Assembly (NCBI GenBank): GCA_027296665.1
Contig: JAPUIV010000174.1
Span: forward strand, 1 to 14,668
Origin: Acidobacteriota bacterium
GTDB taxonomy: Bacteria; Acidobacteriota; Polarisedimenticolia; JAPUIV01
DNA: 14,668 bases
Direction of reading: 5' to 3'
A program made the translations under genes and the position numbers. Of the stretch, positions 14,450 to 14,668 are shown one piece after another; position 1 is the stretch's first letter; every line of letters starts with the position of its first letter. A model generated the notes under the pieces. It ran no database searches. It saw nothing but the letters and a program-made list of their open reading frames with translations, and was not told the origin of the DNA.

Positions 14450-14668
14450 ATGCTATCCGCTTTATTGCTGGTCACAACCGTACTGATCTCGATGCTGATC
14501 GTCCGGATCGGTTCCATACGTCCACTGGTAAGCAGGTGGGCCGCCGTCAGCGACCTCCTGGGACATGATGCACGCGATCAGATTGTGATTGAGCTCGGGT
14601 TCCACGAAACCCGAGGAGTAGATGTAGCGTTCGGTGCGGCCGTTCGGGAAGTCGTTCCCCGTCGACGT
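14450..14668 (+). CDS. Start of a membrane protein, right-truncated and possibly chimeric
   Basis: The frame is open from the ATG at 14450 to the window end (73 codons). Its first 21 residues, MLSALLLVTTVLISMLIVRIG, form a clear membrane helix and resemble, from memory, the first helix of a family of bacterial membrane proteins with TrkA-like C-terminal domains. After about residue 22 the frame stops looking like that family or like a membrane protein, and codon third positions lose the strong GC bias near the start. An overlapping minus-strand frame looks better coding from about 14520 on. The start may thus be genuine and the rest foreign sequence. A weak GAGG lies 12 nt upstream. Confidence 0.35.
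   Translation, partial: MLSALLLVTTVLISMLIVRIGSIRPLVSRWAAVSDLLGHDARDQIVIELGFHETRGVDVAFGAAVREVVPRRR
14462..14668 (-). other. Open minus-strand frame at the right edge, possible partial gene
   Basis: The minus strand is open from the right edge to a TAA at 14462, giving 68 residues with no start in the window. The part from 14668 to about 14520 has protein-like composition (NDFPNGRTERYIYSSGFVEP, then LNHNLIACIMSQEVADGG and AYQWTYG) and mostly G or C at third positions. The last 17 or so residues are the complement of the opposite membrane-helix start and look non-coding. I do not recognise the family. It may be the 3' part of a gene joined to unrelated DNA. Confidence 0.3.

Overview
The window is chromosomal DNA from an aerobic Gram-negative bacterium. 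The DNA is GC-rich, genes are tightly packed, and translational coupling by 4-bp overlaps is frequent. The Gram-negative call rests on an RND efflux pump with a lipoprotein adaptor and a Tat-exported MsrP-type enzyme. The gene set (split aa3 oxidase with CtaA/CtaB and DUF420, DUF255 protein) suits lineages such as Desulfobacterota, Myxococcota, Nitrospirota or Acidobacteriota, but I cannot resolve the phylum from the sequence. I see no rRNA, tRNA, CRISPR, IS element or phage gene.

Layout. (1) 1-1076 (+): the 3' part of a DUF255/YyaL-type protein, cut by the window edge. (2) 1117-8353 (mostly -): an A-type cytochrome c oxidase cluster, read right to left: subunit II, subunit I, heme A synthase (ctaA), heme O synthase (ctaB), a first subunit III, a small membrane protein with a periplasmic CxxC, a second subunit III, subunit IV and a DUF420 protein. 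A single-domain FKBP/SlyD-like isomerase (2020-2439) sits inside this cluster on the opposite strand, between the second subunit III and subunit IV. (3) 8569-13193 (-): an efflux operon of lipoprotein adaptor, HAE1-type RND pump and a 100-aa CPGC-motif coiled-coil protein. (4) 13356-14345 (+): an MsrP/YedY-like molybdoenzyme, divergent from the efflux operon, with no msrQ directly downstream. (5) 14346-14668: a right edge where the start of a membrane protein (+) abuts an unrelated open frame (-), suggesting a rearrangement or assembly junction.

The oxidase genes form one functional module: CtaB and CtaA convert heme B to heme O and then heme A, which is inserted into subunit I. Subunit II carries CuA and has no fused cytochrome c, so this is an aa3 rather than a caa3 arrangement. 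The DUF420 and CxxC proteins are candidate assembly factors. A good sigma70-like promoter (TATAAT box) and a perfect 8-bp inverted repeat lie in the leader of the subunit II gene. The main points for follow-up are the CxxC protein, the two divergent subunit III paralogs, the antiparallel FKBP gene, the leader palindrome, the RND-linked CPGC protein and the right-edge junction. No clearly new defence or mobile system is visible.
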